From JAJFUV01 sp964561215 (lineage in GTDB: Bacteria; Acidobacteriota; Terriglobia; Bryobacterales; Bryobacteraceae): DNA of 64,000 nt. Made by a program: the position numbers and the translations under genes. The DNA is taken from contig CAZLOS010000002.1 of the NCBI GenBank assembly GCA_964561215.1, forward strand, positions 62,001 to 126,000, in the 5' to 3' direction. The notes beneath the pieces were generated by a model. The model was not told the DNA's origin, did no database searches, and saw nothing but the letters and a program-made list of their open reading frames with translations. Positions 34,870 through 43,641 of this stretch are shown one piece after another. Position 1 is the stretch's first letter. Every line of letters starts with the position of its first letter.

Positions 34870-35565
34870 ATGGCGGGACCGCACTTCGTCCTCTTCGGCG
34901 CGGCGCACCTGGGGATTCTCGCGGGCATACCCGCGTTGGCGGGATTGTTGGGCCGGTGGGGCCGACGCGGCCCCTCGGCCGCCAAAGCTGTTCGGCTTGG
35001 GCTCGGTTCGTTTCTGCTCCTCAACGAACTCGTCTGGTACGCGTTCAAGTATCACCGCTATCACATTCCGTTCCCCGAAGGACTGCCGCTGCAGCTTTGC
35101 GACCTTGCGCTGTGGCTGACCATCGTGGCGTGTTTCACATCGACGCCGTGGGTGTTCGACGTAGCCTATTACACGGGAGTGGGCGGCTCCGCTCAGGCTG
35201 TCCTGACGCCGGACCTGTGGGAACCGTTCCCCTCCTATCCGACGGTCTACTTCTTCCTGGCGCACGGCGGCTTGATCGCCGTCATACTGGCATTGATCTG
35301 GAGCGGCCAGGCGCGCCCGCGCCCCGGTTCCCTCTGGCGCGGTCTGATTGCCGGGAATGCCTGGGGCGTTGCGGTGGGCCTGTTCAACGCCGTGTTCGGT
35401 ACTAACTACATGTACTTGTGCCGGAAGCCTGCGGGGGCGTCCCTGCTCGATTGGTTCGGGCCATGGCCCTGGTATTTACTGGCTGGCGAATTGACCGCGG
35501 TGGTCCTGTTCACCTTCTTGTGGTTGCCCTTCCGCCGAGCGAGGGGACGGAATGCGGTACATTGA
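34870..35565 (+). CDS. TIGR02206 (YwaF-type) integral membrane protein
   Basis: This 231-residue membrane protein has about six hydrophobic helices and family-type conserved pieces such as FVLFGAAHLGILAGIPAL, PLQLCDLALWL and FGTNYMYLCRKPAGASLLDW. I chose the ATG of MAGPHF because upstream sequence is not hydrophobic or conserved. The function of TIGR02206 proteins is unknown. It is divergent from the methyltransferase gene across a 51-bp gap, and the next gene starts 8 bp after its stop. Confidence 0.8.
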   Translation: MAGPHFVLFGAAHLGILAGIPALAGLLGRWGRRGPSAAKAVRLGLGSFLLLNELVWYAFKYHRYHIPFPEGLPLQLCDLALWLTIVACFTSTPWVFDVAYYTGVGGSAQAVLTPDLWEPFPSYPTVYFFLAHGGLIAVILALIWSGQARPRPGSLWRGLIAGNAWGVAVGLFNAVFGTNYMYLCRKPAGASLLDWFGPWPWYLLAGELTAVVLFTFLWLPFRRARGRNAVH

Positions 35566-35572
35566 TTCGTTG

Positions 35573-36547
35573 ATGAACAGGGTCGGCCTATTGTTGCTTT
35601 TCGGCGCGGTGCTGGTGGCGGCGGCCCCTCCCGGCGCCACCACGCTGACCAACAAGCGGCTGAAGTATCGCGTGAACGCCGATCACACCGCGGCCTTGCG
35701 GCGCGGAGACGTGGAAGCGGTCATCGTCGACAATGAGGCCTTCGGCGCAGATCACAAGCAGGGCTACAACGGTGTTGCTTCGCTGAAACACAAGCGCCGC
35801 GGGGGCAATGTGTTCGTGCCTTCGTACGCGGGGCTGAATTTCGAGCTGATCTTCGATGGCTCGGACGCGCCGCGCGATGTGATGTTCGAGCCGAGGCGGG
35901 CGCCCATGGAACTACGCATTCCCGGCAAAAACACCGTCGAGTTGTACCAGGCGCCGACGCCCAACTGGAAGTTGGAGAGCGCTACGAGGTTTGAACTCGA
36001 GCGCGACGGCGCGATCCACATGACCTTTGAGTGCATCCCGCGTGCGCAGGTCTTTAAGAACGGTTGGATAGGCCTGTTCTGGGCGAGTTACATCGATAAG
36101 CCCGGGGCGGGCACGATCCACTTCGTGGGCCGCGAGCGCGGCTCGCGCGGGGAGCGGTGGATCGAAGCCGCCTCACCCTCACACGGGGTGCAGTCGACGC
36201 ATATCCCTGCCGGCGACACGCAACGTTTCGAGCGCGCACCAAACTTTCCCCCGCATTGGATGGCGTTCAGTTTCTCCAATTACGAGTACACGCAGCCGTT
36301 CTATTTCGGCTTCAGCCGTGGCTTGGGTTTGTTGATGGAATTCCGTCAGCAGGACCGGATTTGGTTCGCGCAGTCGCCATCAGGCGGCGGCAAAGGCAAT
36401 CCCGCATGGGATTTTCAGTATCATATTCCCGACTACAAAGTCGGTGTGCCCTATGGATTCGAGATGCGTTTGGCCTACGCGCCCTTCGACGGGCAAGAGA
36501 AGATGAAGAAGCTGCACGAGAAGTTGGCCAAGAGATGGAGGCAATAG
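35573..36547 (+). CDS. Secreted protein of unknown function
   Basis: I do not recognise a family. The start chosen is the second ATG (MNRVGLLLLFGAVLVAAAPP), which begins a signal peptide and removes an overlap with the previous gene. The remaining 300 residues are beta-rich with many aromatic residues (FKNGWIGLFWASYIDKPGAG, SFSNYEYTQPFYFGFSRG), a pattern seen in carbohydrate-binding and lyase-like beta-sandwich proteins. The next gene, a lipoprotein oxidoreductase, starts 5 bp later, so the two are probably cotranscribed. Confidence 0.6.
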   Translation: MNRVGLLLLFGAVLVAAAPPGATTLTNKRLKYRVNADHTAALRRGDVEAVIVDNEAFGADHKQGYNGVASLKHKRRGGNVFVPSYAGLNFELIFDGSDAPRDVMFEPRRAPMELRIPGKNTVELYQAPTPNWKLESATRFELERDGAIHMTFECIPRAQVFKNGWIGLFWASYIDKPGAGTIHFVGRERGSRGERWIEAASPSHGVQSTHIPAGDTQRFERAPNFPPHWMAFSFSNYEYTQPFYFGFSRGLGLLMEFRQQDRIWFAQSPSGGGKGNPAWDFQYHIPDYKVGVPYGFEMRLAYAPFDGQEKMKKLHEKLAKRWRQ

Positions 36548-36551
36548 ATAA

Positions 36552-37943
36552 ATGAGAAAGTACGGCATTCTTGCCATTTGTTTGTCGGCTGCATGGCTGG
36601 TTGGGTGCGGCCCGTCGGCCGTTGCACCCCAAGCCAGGGAAGACAGTTCCGCGTACACGCTTGTTACCGTGGATCCGGCGCACTTCCACGCCGCCCTGGT
36701 GCAGAAGGAGATGTACCCTGGCGTGTCGAAGAAGGTGTTCGTCTACGCGCCGCTGGGAACCGATCTGACGGCGCACCTGAATCGCATCGCGCTGTTCAAC
36801 CAGCGGAAGGACAACCCCACGTCGTGGGAACTGGACATCCGCACGAGTCCCGATTTCATGGAGCGGATGCTCAAGGAAAAGCCCGGCAACGTGGTCGTGT
36901 TCAGCGGGCGCAACCGCCTGAAGATGGACCGCATCGTGGCTTCGGTCAATGCGGGCTTGAACGTGCTCGCAGACAAGCCGTGGATTCTGAAATCCGAAGA
37001 CCTGCCCAAGTTGAAGTCGGCGCTCGATACGGCCGACGCGAAGAAGCTGATCGCGTACGACATCATGACCGAGCGTTTCGAGATCACCAGCCTCCTGCAG
37101 CGCGCCCTGGTGAATGAGAAGGCCGTGTTCGGCGACATCGTGCCGGGCACCCCCGCCGAACCGGGCGTCTACATGGAGAGCGTGCACCACATGATGAAGA
37201 CCGTGGCGGGCGTGCCGAGCCTGCGTCCTGCCTGGTTCTTCGACATCAAAGAGCAGGGCGAGGGATTGTCGGACGTGGGCACGCACCTGGTCGACCTGGT
37301 GCAGTGGACTCTCTACCCCGAACAGATGCTGGATTACCAGAAGGACATCCAGATCCTCGACGGCAAGCGCTGGCCCACGGTCCTGACGAAAACCGACTTC
37401 CAGCGCGTGACCGGAGCGCCGGATTTCCCGCCGTATCTGGCCGAGTACGTCAAGGGCGACAAGCTGGACTACTTCTGCAACAACATGGTGAGCTACACGT
37501 TGAAAGGCGTGGCGGTGAAGCTGGACGTACTGTGGCGGTATGAGGCTCCCACCGGCACCGGCGACACGCACTTCGCGGTATACCGCGGCACCAAGTCGCG
37601 CATCGAAGTGCGCCAGGGCAAGGTGGAGAACTTCCGTCCCGAACTGTACGTGGTCCCGCCCTCGGCGGCAGCCAAGGCCGAGTTGGCCGAAGCACTGAAG
37701 ACGAAGGTCGCGGCGCTGCAGGCGCAGTGGCCCGGAGTGAGCGTAGCGGACACGGGAAAGGAATTCAAGTTCTCGATCCCGGACAAGTACCGCATTGGTC
37801 ATGAGGCGCACTTCGGACAGGTGGCGCTGCAGTACTTCGGGTATCTGAAGGATTCGGCAAAACTGCCCGCGTGGGAGAAGCCCTTCATGCTGGCGAAGTA
37901 CTACGTTTCCACAAAGGGCACGGAAGCGGGCCACAAGAAGTAA
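36552..37943 (+). CDS. Lipoprotein Gfo/Idh/MocA-like oxidoreductase with 'putative oxidoreductase C-terminal' domain
   Basis: This 463-residue protein begins MRKYGILAICLSAAWLVGCG, a lipoprotein signal with the acceptor cysteine at residue 19. A nucleotide-binding domain follows, with PAHFHAALVQKEMYPGV and DKPWIL in place of the classical motifs. A long C-terminal half carries the family-typical YWRYEAPTG-like segment (LWRYEAPTGTGDTHFAVYRG). These exported oxidoreductases are common in Planctomycetes, Bacteroidetes and Acidobacteriota. Activity is presumed on sugars or glycosides at the outer or inner membrane. It ends 16 bp before a truncated sulfatase gene. Confidence 0.82.
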   Translation: MRKYGILAICLSAAWLVGCGPSAVAPQAREDSSAYTLVTVDPAHFHAALVQKEMYPGVSKKVFVYAPLGTDLTAHLNRIALFNQRKDNPTSWELDIRTSPDFMERMLKEKPGNVVVFSGRNRLKMDRIVASVNAGLNVLADKPWILKSEDLPKLKSALDTADAKKLIAYDIMTERFEITSLLQRALVNEKAVFGDIVPGTPAEPGVYMESVHHMMKTVAGVPSLRPAWFFDIKEQGEGLSDVGTHLVDLVQWTLYPEQMLDYQKDIQILDGKRWPTVLTKTDFQRVTGAPDFPPYLAEYVKGDKLDYFCNNMVSYTLKGVAVKLDVLWRYEAPTGTGDTHFAVYRGTKSRIEVRQGKVENFRPELYVVPPSAAAKAELAEALKTKVAALQAQWPGVSVADTGKEFKFSIPDKYRIGHEAHFGQVALQYFGYLKDSAKLPAWEKPFMLAKYYVSTKGTEAGHKK

Positions 37944-37959
37944 CCCACACGAGGGCCAG

Positions 37960-39273
37960 GTGCGGCTGCGCGGGGCGAAGTACGACGAGGTGACCGCGCG
38001 TCTCGGGCCGGGCGAGCGTCGGGATCCGGCGCGATTGCCGCTGCCGCCGTACTATCCGGATACACCGGAGAGCCGGCGTGATTGGGCGAACTACTACGAA
38101 CTCATCACGGCCATGGATCACCAGGCCGGCGACCGGCTGAAGGAACTGGAGCAGGACGGCCTGCTGGACGACACCATCGTGTTCTTCTGGGGCGACCACG
38201 GTGTGGGCCTGCCGCGCGCCAAGCGTTGGGTGTACGAGGCGAGCACGCACGTGCCGCTCATCGTGCGCATCCCGGAGAAGTTTCGCCAAACAGGGCAGGG
38301 TACGGCAGGTTCACAGGACGGCCGCCTGGTCAGTTTCATCGACCTCGCTCCGACGGTGCTGAACCTTGCCGGTGTCGAAATACCCTCGCACATGCAAGGG
38401 CAGCCCTTCCTGGGGCCCAAACTGCCTGCGCCGCGGCGCTACATCTTCGCCGCGCGCGACCGCATGGATGAACGCTACGACACGATTCGCGCCGTCTCCG
38501 ATGGCCGCTATCGCTTCATACGCAACTTCGAGCCGTGGAAACCCTGGGCGCAGCCGCTCACTTACGCCGAACAAGGCCACGTCCTCAAGGAAATGCGCCG
38601 GCTGCACAAAGCGGGGAAACTCACGGGCCCGGCTCTCGCCTTCCTGGCGGACCGCAAGCCGGTGGAGGAACTTTACGATGTGCGCGAGGACCCGTGGTGC
38701 ATTCGCAACCTCGCGGGCATGGCCGCGCATCGAGACGTCGAGGCGCGTTTGCGCAAGGCGCTCGACGATTGGATGATCGAGACTCGGGACCTGGGGCTGA
38801 TTCCGGAGCCCGTGGTGGCTGAACGCGGCGCGCGCCTGGGCTCGCGACTGGCGATTCTACGGCAGGCCGGCGCCGAGAGCTACATGATGCGTCTTCGCGC
38901 GGCGGCCGGCAAGGCTGACCGTGGAGCCCCGGTGGAAGCGTTCGCGCCCCATATGCGTGATCCGGATGAGGCCATCCGCTATTGGGCCGTCATGGACATG
39001 GCGCAGGTGCGGCCCAAGCCCTTCGCCCGCCTCCGTGAGGCGATGAGAGATTCGTCGGCCGTGGTCCGTGTGGCGGCGGCGCGGGAAGTTGGCGGCCCGG
39101 ACGCGGTCGCGTCGTTGGAGAAAGAACTTACGAACCCGAACGAATGGCTGCGGCTGCGCGCGGCCATCGCGCTCGACGAGCTGGGTGTCGCCAGCGAAGC
39201 TTTGCGCAATGCGGCGCACGACGCGAACGACTATGTCCGCCGCATCGCGGCTCATGCCTCCGCGCGGTCGTGA
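37960..39273 (+). CDS. N-terminally truncated sulfatase with HEAT-like tail (probably inactive)
   Basis: Residues 1-300 match the second half of family S1 sulfatases: LPPYYPDTPESRRDWANYYE, then FFWGDHGVGLPRAKRW with the late metal-binding Asp/His and lysine. The first ~180 residues, with signal peptide, paired aspartates and formylglycine C-x-P-x-R motif, are missing. In-frame residues NPHEGQV before the GTG start still look like sulfatase sequence and begin at the stop codon of the preceding oxidoreductase gene. A deletion junction therefore lies there. A GAGGG ribosome-like site precedes the GTG. The last 110 residues hold HEAT-like repeats (RLREAMRDSSAVVRVAAARE). Confidence 0.75.
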   Translation: MRLRGAKYDEVTARLGPGERRDPARLPLPPYYPDTPESRRDWANYYELITAMDHQAGDRLKELEQDGLLDDTIVFFWGDHGVGLPRAKRWVYEASTHVPLIVRIPEKFRQTGQGTAGSQDGRLVSFIDLAPTVLNLAGVEIPSHMQGQPFLGPKLPAPRRYIFAARDRMDERYDTIRAVSDGRYRFIRNFEPWKPWAQPLTYAEQGHVLKEMRRLHKAGKLTGPALAFLADRKPVEELYDVREDPWCIRNLAGMAAHRDVEARLRKALDDWMIETRDLGLIPEPVVAERGARLGSRLAILRQAGAESYMMRLRAAAGKADRGAPVEAFAPHMRDPDEAIRYWAVMDMAQVRPKPFARLREAMRDSSAVVRVAAAREVGGPDAVASLEKELTNPNEWLRLRAAIALDELGVASEALRNAAHDANDYVRRIAAHASARS

Positions 39274-39287
39274 GAAAATATGAAGTG

Positions 39288-39833
39288 ATGCTTCGTCGCT
39301 CGTTGTTAGCAATTACCTTGTGCTCGGCGGCTGCGTTTGCCGCCGGCAGTCTGCCTCGTAAGGCCCCCGAGTTCGTCGTCAAGCTGCCCAATGGCGGACA
39401 GAAGTTGCTGAGCCAGTATCGCGGCAAGGCCGTGGTCATGGAGTTCCTGCTCACCACCTGCCCGCATTGCAAAGACACCAGCCGTCTCATGAACAAGCTG
39501 CAGGCCGACTACGGTTCGCGGGGGCTCGTGTGCCTCGGCGTGGCGATCAACGACGACGCCCGATACAGGATCCCGGCTTATGTGAAGGAGACCGGAGCGA
39601 ATTTCCCGGTGGGCTTCTCAGATCGCGATCCTGTGCTGGCGATGCTCCAGCATCCCGCTAACAAGACGTTTATGGTGCCGAGACTTGTATTCATAGACCG
39701 GCACGGCATGTTCCGCGTCGATCGCGGTGGCGGCAACGACGACGAGTTCTTCAAGAACGAAGAGAAGATCATGCGGTCGCTCATCGAGCAGATGCTCGGC
39801 CCGGCGCGGAAAACCGCACTAAGGAAGAAGTAG
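39288..39833 (+). CDS. Exported thioredoxin-like (TlpA/redoxin) protein
   Basis: The start is the ATG of MLRRSLLAITLCSAAAFAAG, a signal peptide; the frame is open further upstream but overlaps the sulfatase gene. A thioredoxin fold follows with EFLLTTCPHCKDTSRLMN (active site C-P-H-C) and cis-Pro region FMVPRLVFID. The periplasmic C-P-H-C motif matches DsbA-like chemistry, but the fold is TlpA/AhpC-like. Function is likely disulfide reduction in the periplasm. It is 15 bp after the sulfatase gene; the substrate is unknown. Confidence 0.8.
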   Translation: MLRRSLLAITLCSAAAFAAGSLPRKAPEFVVKLPNGGQKLLSQYRGKAVVMEFLLTTCPHCKDTSRLMNKLQADYGSRGLVCLGVAINDDARYRIPAYVKETGANFPVGFSDRDPVLAMLQHPANKTFMVPRLVFIDRHGMFRVDRGGGNDDEFFKNEEKIMRSLIEQMLGPARKTALRKK

Positions 39834-39872
39834 CGCGTTCGCCGTTGCGTGAAATAAGCTGAGTACTTACTC

Positions 39873-40862
39873 ATGCTCTCGCGACGGCATTTCTCCAAAC
39901 CGACCCTCCTGTTCCTGCCTCTGATTTTCGCGGCAGTGCGGCCCGCGCCGGCCGACGTTCGCATTACGGCGGGCCAGGAAAGCGCCTCAATCGAGATTAA
40001 CGGCGAGCCGTTCACCACGCTGCAATTCGGCAAGCAGGCAGGTAAGCCTTTCCTGCATCCGCTGCGCACCGCAAGCGGCAAGATCATCACGCGCGGTCCG
40101 CAGTCCGGTGGACAGCCCAGCGTTCCCCTTCAAGCGGGATTCTGGATGGGACACGCGCGTGTGAATGGCGTGGACTACTGGGAAACCGCTCCCGGTACGC
40201 GCCCGGATCGCAAGGCGGGTTCGGTGGTGTTCCGGGAGATAACGAAAATCGAGCAGGGTGTCGATCGGGGTTCGATATCCTTCATCGCGGACTGGATTGA
40301 CCCCGACGGTGCGGTGGTCGTGACCGAGAAGCGCACCATGGCGTTCTCGGCAGGGCCGGAAGATTCCCGCCTGGTTGACATCGACTGCCGCCTGGAGCCG
40401 CGCCAGCGTGTTTCGATCGGCGATGGCACCAACGGCATCCTGGGGCTGCGCCTCGCCGCGCCGTTCGAGGAGATCAACGGCGGCCGCCCGCGCATTTTCA
40501 CAGGCGATGCGGGTTCGGATGGCGTCACCGGCAAGCGGTCCCCGTGGCTTGACTACATGACCATCATGCAGAGGGAGCGCATCGGCGTGCTCATCATGGA
40601 CCATCCGCGCAACCACAACTTCCCGACGCGGTGGAAAGTGCGCACAGATGCCTCCATCATCGCCACGCCGTTCGCCGAGTTGGACTATTACAACGAACCG
40701 CCGCTGAAAGGGCCCGCACCGAAGACCGCGCGCGACGCCGGCGTCACCCTGGAGAAGAGCGAAACACTGCGCTTCCGCTACCGCATCGTGATCCATCCAT
40801 CCACGCTGGACATAGACCAGGCCTGGCGCGACTTCTGCGAGTTCAACTGGGACCGGCGTTAG
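39873..40862 (+). CDS. Secreted DUF6807 (PmoA-like) protein
   Basis: This 329-residue protein begins MLSRRHFSKPTLLFLPLIF, a twin-arginine-like signal. The rest matches the DUF6807 family (named 'PmoA' in databases without evidence of methane oxidation): GKPFLHPLRTASGKIITRGP, then FWMGHARVNGVDYWE and WLDYMTIMQRERIGVLIMDHP. These beta-sandwich proteins often neighbour Gfo/Idh oxidoreductases and sulfatases, as here. Function is unknown, probably carbohydrate-related. It is convergent with the damaged glycosidase remnant, overlapping by 4 bp. Confidence 0.82.
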   Translation: MLSRRHFSKPTLLFLPLIFAAVRPAPADVRITAGQESASIEINGEPFTTLQFGKQAGKPFLHPLRTASGKIITRGPQSGGQPSVPLQAGFWMGHARVNGVDYWETAPGTRPDRKAGSVVFREITKIEQGVDRGSISFIADWIDPDGAVVVTEKRTMAFSAGPEDSRLVDIDCRLEPRQRVSIGDGTNGILGLRLAAPFEEINGGRPRIFTGDAGSDGVTGKRSPWLDYMTIMQRERIGVLIMDHPRNHNFPTRWKVRTDASIIATPFAELDYYNEPPLKGPAPKTARDAGVTLEKSETLRFRYRIVIHPSTLDIDQAWRDFCEFNWDRR

Positions 40863-41445
40863 CGTTGCTCGAACAGCAGTAGTTCGGATTCTTGGTCGAT
40901 GCCAATCGAGACGCTGGCGCCGCTGTGAAACGTTTCGGCTCTACCCGTGTTGTCTCGCGTCATCCGGTAGCCTCGGCGAGGGTCGAGAGACTTCGGCTGG
41001 AAGACGTACGCTCCGGACGGCTTTGGCGCAAGGCGCACAATCAGCGCCCGGGCGCGCGAGCGGTCCGCGGCGGCGAATTCCATGGCAAACCAGTCGCCCG
41101 AAGCGACGCCGCCGGTGGCGTTGACCGGCGCGGATTGGTGCTCGAGGTCCACGGCGTGGTGCCCGGCGGAAAGTGCCTGTGCGCGGACCCAGCGCCAGCT
41201 GTCCGCCAGATCGAGCTCCGGTCCGGATGGTGCGGTGCGGACGCGCAACTGGAAAGCGGCGCCGCCGCAGTCCTGCGCTGCAGCGGAGTCCAGCGGCAGC
41301 GCCACTAGCCGCCCGTCGCGCAGTTGTTCGCGGTACATCATGGATCCGGACCTGTACACGGCCGAACCCTTTTGAAGCGCGCCCCGGCATCTTCGGCGGC
41401 AAGGGCGCTGCTCAAGGCGAGCAGAACCAGGCGGAAGCGTGGCAT
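40859..41445 (-). pseudogene. Degenerate remnant of a secreted GH36-like glycosidase, frameshifted
   Basis: An ATG at 41445 starts a signal peptide (MPRFRLVLLALSSALAAEDA) but the frame stops at 41338 (35 residues). A second frame from about 41359 to 40859 encodes a 166-residue piece whose last 80 residues (YVFQPKSLDPRRGYRMTRDN ... SIGIDQESELLLFE) resemble the all-beta C-terminal domain of GH36-like alpha-galactosidases. The two parts are out of phase, and the whole catalytic barrel is absent. Together they suggest a gene that lost its centre and then shifted frame. The alternative is two small unrelated genes. Confidence 0.55.
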
Positions 41446-41465
41446 ATGTTTCCCCAGAACCTATT

Positions 41466-41485
41466 ACGGCCCGGAGGCGGGCCGT
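41466..41485. terminator. Hairpin immediately after rarA
   Basis: ACGGCCCG and CGGGCCGT form a perfect 8-bp stem around a GAGG loop, directly next to the rarA stop at 41486. There is no T-tract on either side, so termination is plausible but not certain. It also precedes the damaged glycosidase start by 21 bp. Confidence 0.45.
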
Positions 41486-42802
41486 TCATTCCGGCTGATT
41501 TTCGGTCCGCTTGCGCAGCCGTTCGAGCAACTCGCCGACGCGCTTCTCGCTGCCGCGATCGGTGGGGAAGTAGTAGCGATGCCCGGCGAGCGATTCGGGC
41601 AGGCACTGCATGTCGGTCATGGCGTCCTTGAACTGATGCGCGTGTTTGTAACCTTCGCCGTAGCCCCACTCCTTCATGGAGCGCGTCACGGGATTGCGCA
41701 GGTGCAGCGGGACGGGGTCCGCCATGGTCTCGCGAACATCCTTTTGGGCGCTAAGCAAGGCCTGATATGCGGCGTCGGACTTGGGCGCCAGCGCGAGATA
41801 GATGGCCGTCTGCGCCAGCGCCTGGTCGCCTTCGGGTTCGCCCATGAAGTGTACTGCCTGCATGGCGGCGATGGCCTGTTCCAGGGCGCGCGGGTCGGCC
41901 AGGCCTATGTCCTCGATCGACATGCGCACCAGGCGGCGCGCAATATAGAGACGGTCCTCGCCGCCTTCCAGCATTCGCGCCAGCCAGTACAGCGCGGCGT
42001 CCACGTCGCTCGAACGCACGCTCTTGTGAAGAGCGCTGATCAGGTTGTAGTGCTCCTCGCCGCTCTTGTCGTAAAGCAGCACTTTGCGCTGGATGGCGTC
42101 TTCGATGGCCTGGCGCGATAGCGCGCCCCCGGTGGAAGCCGCCGCGGCCAGATCCAGGATGTTGTAAGCGGCGCGCGCGTCGCCATTGGCGTAGATGGCG
42201 ATCTGTTCAAGTAGATCGTCGTCGGCCTGTAGTCCCAGCGCGCCCAGGCCGCGCTCGACATCGTCGAGCGCGCGGCGCAGGAGGATGACGATTTCAGGCG
42301 GCGTCAGCGCGCGCAGCGAGTACACTTTGGCGCGCGACAGCAGCGCCGAGATCACCTCGAACGACGGGTTCTCGGTGGTGGCGCCGATCAGCGTGATGTC
42401 GCCGCGTTCGACGTAAGGAAGAAACGCGTCCTGTTGCGCCTTGTTGAAGCGATGTATTTCGTCGACGAACAGGAGCGTACGCCGGCCCAGACGGCGATTG
42501 CGTTCGGCCCCGGCCATCACTTCCTTGATCTCCTTGATGCCGCTCAGCACCGCGCTGAAGGGCACGAAGTCGCACTGGGTCATGTGCGCGACGATGCGCG
42601 CCAGCGTGGTCTTGCCCACGCCCGGGGGGCCCCATAAGATGAGCGACGTGAGTTGATCGCGATCGATCAGCACGCGCAGCGGCTTGCCTGACCCCAGGAT
42701 GTGCTCCTGCCCGACGAACTCGTCCAGGGTCTCCGGGCGCATGCGCTCGGCCAGTGGGCTTTTGCCCGGGCTTTGGGGAGGTGTGGTGTCGAACAGGCTC
42801 AC
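41486..42802 (-). CDS. rarA: Replication-associated recombination protein A (RarA/MgsA)
   Basis: RarA is a clamp-loader-like AAA+ ATPase that acts at stalled replication forks. The 438-residue protein shows Walker A GPPGVGKTT, Walker B LLFVDEIHRFNK and sensor region LIGATTENPSFEVISALLSR, and ends with the RarA tetramerisation domain (HQFKDAMTDMQCLPESLAGH). Length is normal. Its ATG overlaps the stop of the TrmH-type methyltransferase gene (ATGA), so the two are translationally coupled. Confidence 0.95.
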   Translation of the reverse strand: MSLFDTTPPQSPGKSPLAERMRPETLDEFVGQEHILGSGKPLRVLIDRDQLTSLILWGPPGVGKTTLARIVAHMTQCDFVPFSAVLSGIKEIKEVMAGAERNRRLGRRTLLFVDEIHRFNKAQQDAFLPYVERGDITLIGATTENPSFEVISALLSRAKVYSLRALTPPEIVILLRRALDDVERGLGALGLQADDDLLEQIAIYANGDARAAYNILDLAAAASTGGALSRQAIEDAIQRKVLLYDKSGEEHYNLISALHKSVRSSDVDAALYWLARMLEGGEDRLYIARRLVRMSIEDIGLADPRALEQAIAAMQAVHFMGEPEGDQALAQTAIYLALAPKSDAAYQALLSAQKDVRETMADPVPLHLRNPVTRSMKEWGYGEGYKHAHQFKDAMTDMQCLPESLAGHRYYFPTDRGSEKRVGELLERLRKRTENQPE

Positions 42803-43593
42803 TTGCGCAACGTCCTTTGCCGGCTGGCTTCGTACAGGATCACGGCGGCGGCGACTGCGGCGTTCAACGACTCGACGCCCGAGGTCGGGATGCGCAGGTC
42901 GATCGCGGCCGAACGCAGCGTCTCGCTCACGCCGTGCCCTTCGCTGCCGATGATCACCGCCGCGCGGCGCGTGAGATCCACGTCGCTCAGCCGTTTCTTA
43001 CCGTTGGGCTGGGTGGCGTAAACGTCCAGCCGCTTCTGTTCGATGGCAGCGCGTGCCAGCGCGGCGTCCAGGCCCGTCACCAGTGGCATGCGGAAGATGG
43101 ATCCCGCCGAAGCGCGCAGCGTTTTCGGGTTGTACGGGCTCACCGCACCTTTCAGGAAGATGACGCCGGTGGCGCCGAACGCCTCCGCCGTGCGCACGAT
43201 GGCCCCGGCGTTGCCCGGATCCTGCACGCCGTCGAGCACTACCACCAGCGACTGGCCGCGGAACAAGTGCTCCAGAGTCCAACTGGGCGGCTGGACCAGC
43301 GCGATGACGCCCTGGCTCGTCTCGGTGCTGGAGAGCGCACCGAACAGCGCGTCGGGCAACACCATGACGCGCAACTCGCGAAGTCCTTTGACGTGGCCCG
43401 CGACGGCGGTGCGCACGGAGGCCGCCGCCAGCACGGCCTTCACCTGACAGTCGCTGCGGAGCGCTTCTTCCAGCAGGTTGAACGATTCGGCCACGGCGAA
43501 ACCGTCTTCGGTCAGGGAGCCTCGAACGATGGCGCGGCGGACGTCCTTGAGCAGGGGATTGCGCGGGCTGGAAAGAACTTCGATTTTCGCCAT
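42799..43593 (-). CDS. TrmH/SpoU-family RNA 2'-O-ribose methyltransferase
   Basis: The start is the ATG of MAKIEVLSSPRNPLLKDV, giving about 264 residues. The knot-fold motifs are VVLDGVQDPGNAGAIVRTAE (motif 1), AAVIIGSEGHGVS (motif 2) and IPTSGVESLNAAVAAAV (motif 3). A SpoU substrate-binding domain occupies the N-terminus. It methylates ribose in rRNA or tRNA; the exact site cannot be read from sequence. rarA follows with a 4-bp overlap. It is 48 bp from the divergent DUF218 gene. Confidence 0.9.
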   Translation of the reverse strand: MAKIEVLSSPRNPLLKDVRRAIVRGSLTEDGFAVAESFNLLEEALRSDCQVKAVLAAASVRTAVAGHVKGLRELRVMVLPDALFGALSSTETSQGVIALVQPPSWTLEHLFRGQSLVVVLDGVQDPGNAGAIVRTAEAFGATGVIFLKGAVSPYNPKTLRASAGSIFRMPLVTGLDAALARAAIEQKRLDVYATQPNGKKRLSDVDLTRRAAVIIGSEGHGVSETLRSAAIDLRIPTSGVESLNAAVAAAVILYEASRQRTLRK

Positions 43594-43641
43594 GGTATAG
43601 GCTGTAATAGGATTATTGGACGTTTCGAGTCCTGGCGCAAC

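Noticed and set aside
36312..37934. 540-codon minus-strand open frame over the lipoprotein oxidoreductase
   Set aside because: The plus-strand gene has a lipobox and family motifs; the minus frame has none.
39873..40862. Methane monooxygenase subunit PmoA, as database names for this family imply
   Set aside because: It lacks the membrane helices of true PmoA. It is the unrelated DUF6807 beta-sandwich family with a signal peptide.
43620..43634. T-loop-like GTTTCGAGTCC suggesting a tRNA
   Set aside because: No acceptor stem, D-loop or anticodon arm can be folded around it, and it lies in a 48-bp promoter gap between two genes.
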